A DNA stretch of 7,237 bases, taken from positions 1 through 7,237 of the forward strand of contig CABPWC010000079.1 in the NCBI GenBank assembly GCA_902461025.1, written 5' to 3'. The stretch is from an uncultured Streptococcus sp. GTDB taxonomy: Bacteria; Bacillota; Bacilli; Lactobacillales; Streptococcaceae. Shown piece by piece: positions 6,037 to 7,237 of this stretch. Under the pieces are notes generated by a model, which saw only the letters and a program-made list of their open reading frames with translations, did not search any database and was not told the origin of the DNA. Position 1 is the stretch's first letter; each line of letters starts with the position of its first letter. A program made the position numbers and the translations under genes.

Positions 6037-6042
6037 AAAAGG
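6037..6042 (+). promoter_or_regulatory. Ribosome binding site deciding the exoA start
   Basis: AAAAGG lies 8 nt before the ATG at 6051. It excludes the longer in-frame reading that begins with TTG at 5874, which runs back through the promoter region. Confidence 0.7.
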
Positions 6043-6050
6043 TAAACATT

Positions 6051-6878
6051 ATGAAATTGATCTCATGGAATATTGATTCCCTCAATGCAGCATTGACGAG
6101 CGACTCTGCGCGTGCCAAATTATCACAAGATGTCCTACAAACCTTGGTAGCCGAAGACGCTGATATCATTGCCATCCAAGAAACCAAGCTTTCAGCTACA
6201 GGGCCTACTAAAAAACATCTCGAGGTGTTAGAAGAACTCTTCCCTGGATATGAAAATACTTGGCGTTCCTCTCAAGAACCTGCTCGTAAAGGCTATGCTG
6301 GAACTATGTTCCTCTATAAGAAAGAACTGACTCCAAGCATCAGCTTTCCAGAAATCGGTGCTCCTTCTACCATGGACTCGGAAGGCCGTATCATTACTTT
6401 AGAATTTGACACATTTTTTGTGACTCAAGTATATACTCCTAATGCTGGAGATGGCCTCAAACGTTTGGAAGAACGTCAAGTCTGGGATGTCAAATATGCA
6501 GAATATTTGGCTGAACTAGACCAGCAAAAACCTGTCCTAGCAACTGGGGACTACAACGTTGCCCACAAGGAAATTGACCTAGCCAACCCAGCCAGCAACC
6601 GTCGTTCACCAGGTTTCACGGACGAAGAACGTGAAGGATTTACAAACCTTTTAGCCAAAGGATTTACAGATACCTTCCGCCATATCCATGGAGACGTTCC
6701 AGAACGCTACACTTGGTGGGCACAACGCAGCAAGACTTCAAAAATCAACAATACAGGCTGGAGAATCGACTACTGGCTCACAAGTAATCGTGTAGCAGGT
6801 AAGGTTATCAAGTCAGACATGATCGACTCAGGTCCACGCCAAGACCACACACCGATTGTATTGGAGATTGAACTGTAA
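6051..6878 (+). CDS. exoA: ExoA, exodeoxyribonuclease III / AP endonuclease family
   Basis: A 275-residue protein, the size of pneumococcal ExoA. The family cuts DNA 5' of abasic sites, removes blocked 3' ends and has 3'-5' exonuclease activity on double-stranded DNA, acting in base excision repair in the cytoplasm. The whole catalytic set of the Xth/APE1 fold is visible: N7 in SWNIDS, metal ligand E44 in IQETKLS, Y128 in VYTPNAG, D167 and N169 in TGDYNVAHKEIDL, D240 in WRIDYWL, and the D265-H266 pair in QDHTPIVLE. The RRSPGF loop (184-189) is typical. I start at the ATG at 6051 because it has AAAAGG 8 nt upstream and begins with the family's MKLISWNI. A TTG 59 codons earlier is in frame but would translate the promoter. 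It is followed after 11 nt by the VOC gene. Confidence 0.97.
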   Translation: MKLISWNIDSLNAALTSDSARAKLSQDVLQTLVAEDADIIAIQETKLSATGPTKKHLEVLEELFPGYENTWRSSQEPARKGYAGTMFLYKKELTPSISFPEIGAPSTMDSEGRIITLEFDTFFVTQVYTPNAGDGLKRLEERQVWDVKYAEYLAELDQQKPVLATGDYNVAHKEIDLANPASNRRSPGFTDEEREGFTNLLAKGFTDTFRHIHGDVPERYTWWAQRSKTSKINNTGWRIDYWLTSNRVAGKVIKSDMIDSGPRQDHTPIVLEIEL

Positions 6879-6889
6879 GGAGAAAGCTA

Positions 6890-7237
6890 ATGGACTATCA
6901 AGCTGTCATTCCTGAATTTGTAGTATCCGACATCGAAAAGTCACGCCACTTCTACTGCGACTTGCTGGGATTCTCTGTCGAATACGAGCGTCCAGAGGAG
7001 AAATTTCTCTTCCTCTCGCTTGAAGACTGCCAACTTATGCTAGAAGAAGGCAGTACAGAAGAATTAGCCCAATTGACTTATCCTTTCGGACGCGGTGTCA
7101 ATATTTCCTTTGGCATCAAGGATGTCCCTCAGCTCCACCAAAAACTGCTGGAGGCTGAATATCCTATCCATCGTCCTTTGACTAAAAGAGAATTTCGTGT
7201 TGGTGAACAATATATCTACCCTCATGAATTTGCAGTT
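6890..7237 (+). CDS. VOC-superfamily (glyoxalase/bleomycin-resistance-like) protein, 3' end beyond window
   Basis: The first 116 codons are present and the frame is still open at the edge. The start MDYQAVIPEFVVSDIEKSR followed by HFYCDLLGFSVEYERPEEKF is the usual opening of the bleomycin-binding branch of the VOC fold (beta strand, then helix with FYxxLLGF at 21-28). The second half runs through RGVNISFGIKDV (68-79) and YIYPHEFAV (108-116), so only a handful of residues are probably missing. Members bind and sequester bleomycin-type drugs or act as metal-dependent lyases or dioxygenases; in streptococci they are usually annotated by homology only. TAAGGAG overlapping the exoA stop lies 7 nt before the ATG, so the gene is cotranscribed with exoA and possibly coupled to it. 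Ligand unknown. Confidence 0.88.
   Translation, partial: MDYQAVIPEFVVSDIEKSRHFYCDLLGFSVEYERPEEKFLFLSLEDCQLMLEEGSTEELAQLTYPFGRGVNISFGIKDVPQLHQKLLEAEYPIHRPLTKREFRVGEQYIYPHEFAV

Noticed and set aside
5874..6050. In-frame 59-codon N-terminal extension of exoA from a TTG codon
   Set aside because: It has no ribosome binding site, runs through the exoA promoter and both leader elements, and the family begins at MKLISWNI at 6051.
1..7237. Mobile element, CRISPR array, tRNA, rRNA or phage content
   Set aside because: No transposase, integrase, spaced direct repeats, cloverleaf or phage genes are visible; the genes are ordinary streptococcal chromosomal ones.

Overview
The window looks like chromosomal DNA of a mitis-group Streptococcus (S. 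pneumoniae, S. mitis, S. oralis or a close relative). The reasons are moderately low GC, AAAGGAG-type ribosome binding sites, extended -10 (TGN-TATAAT) promoters, a 275-residue pneumococcal-type ExoA, and a two-gene module that I recall as starting teichoic-acid synthesis in these species. The species assignment and the recalled gene neighbourhood come from memory, not from a search.

Layout, left to right. Bases 1-245 hold no convincing gene. They do contain a consensus minus-strand promoter (TTGACA, 17 bp, TATAAT) that fires leftwards into about 180 bases with several small hairpins and then leaves the window. Bases 246-2204 are a minus-strand pair: a monotopic sugar-1-phosphate transferase followed by a PLP-dependent sugar aminotransferase. 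Together they fit making and loading the first sugar (AATGal) of teichoic acid onto undecaprenyl phosphate. They have their own extended -10 promoter at 2252-2260. Bases 2311-5788 are a second minus-strand pair, two overlapping half-transporters that form an asymmetric heterodimeric ABC exporter of the LmrCD/BmrCD type. One ATP site is degenerate in Walker B and the other subunit has a degenerate signature motif.

Bases 5789-6050 are a divergent control region. The minus-strand exporter promoter is near-consensus (TTGAAA, 17 bp, TATAAT). It is followed by a leader of about 155 nt with two tiny back-to-back ORFs and a perfect 10-bp hairpin just before the exporter start. This is the architecture of ribosome-mediated attenuation and is the most interesting feature in the window. 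The plus-strand promoter drives exoA (6051-6878), which is followed 11 nt later by a VOC/bleomycin-resistance-like gene cut off by the right edge.

Functionally the window joins envelope polymer initiation, drug or lipid export and DNA repair. It is ordinary core-genome content. I see no insertion sequence, CRISPR array, prophage gene, tRNA or rRNA. The novelty lies in the untranslated regions.
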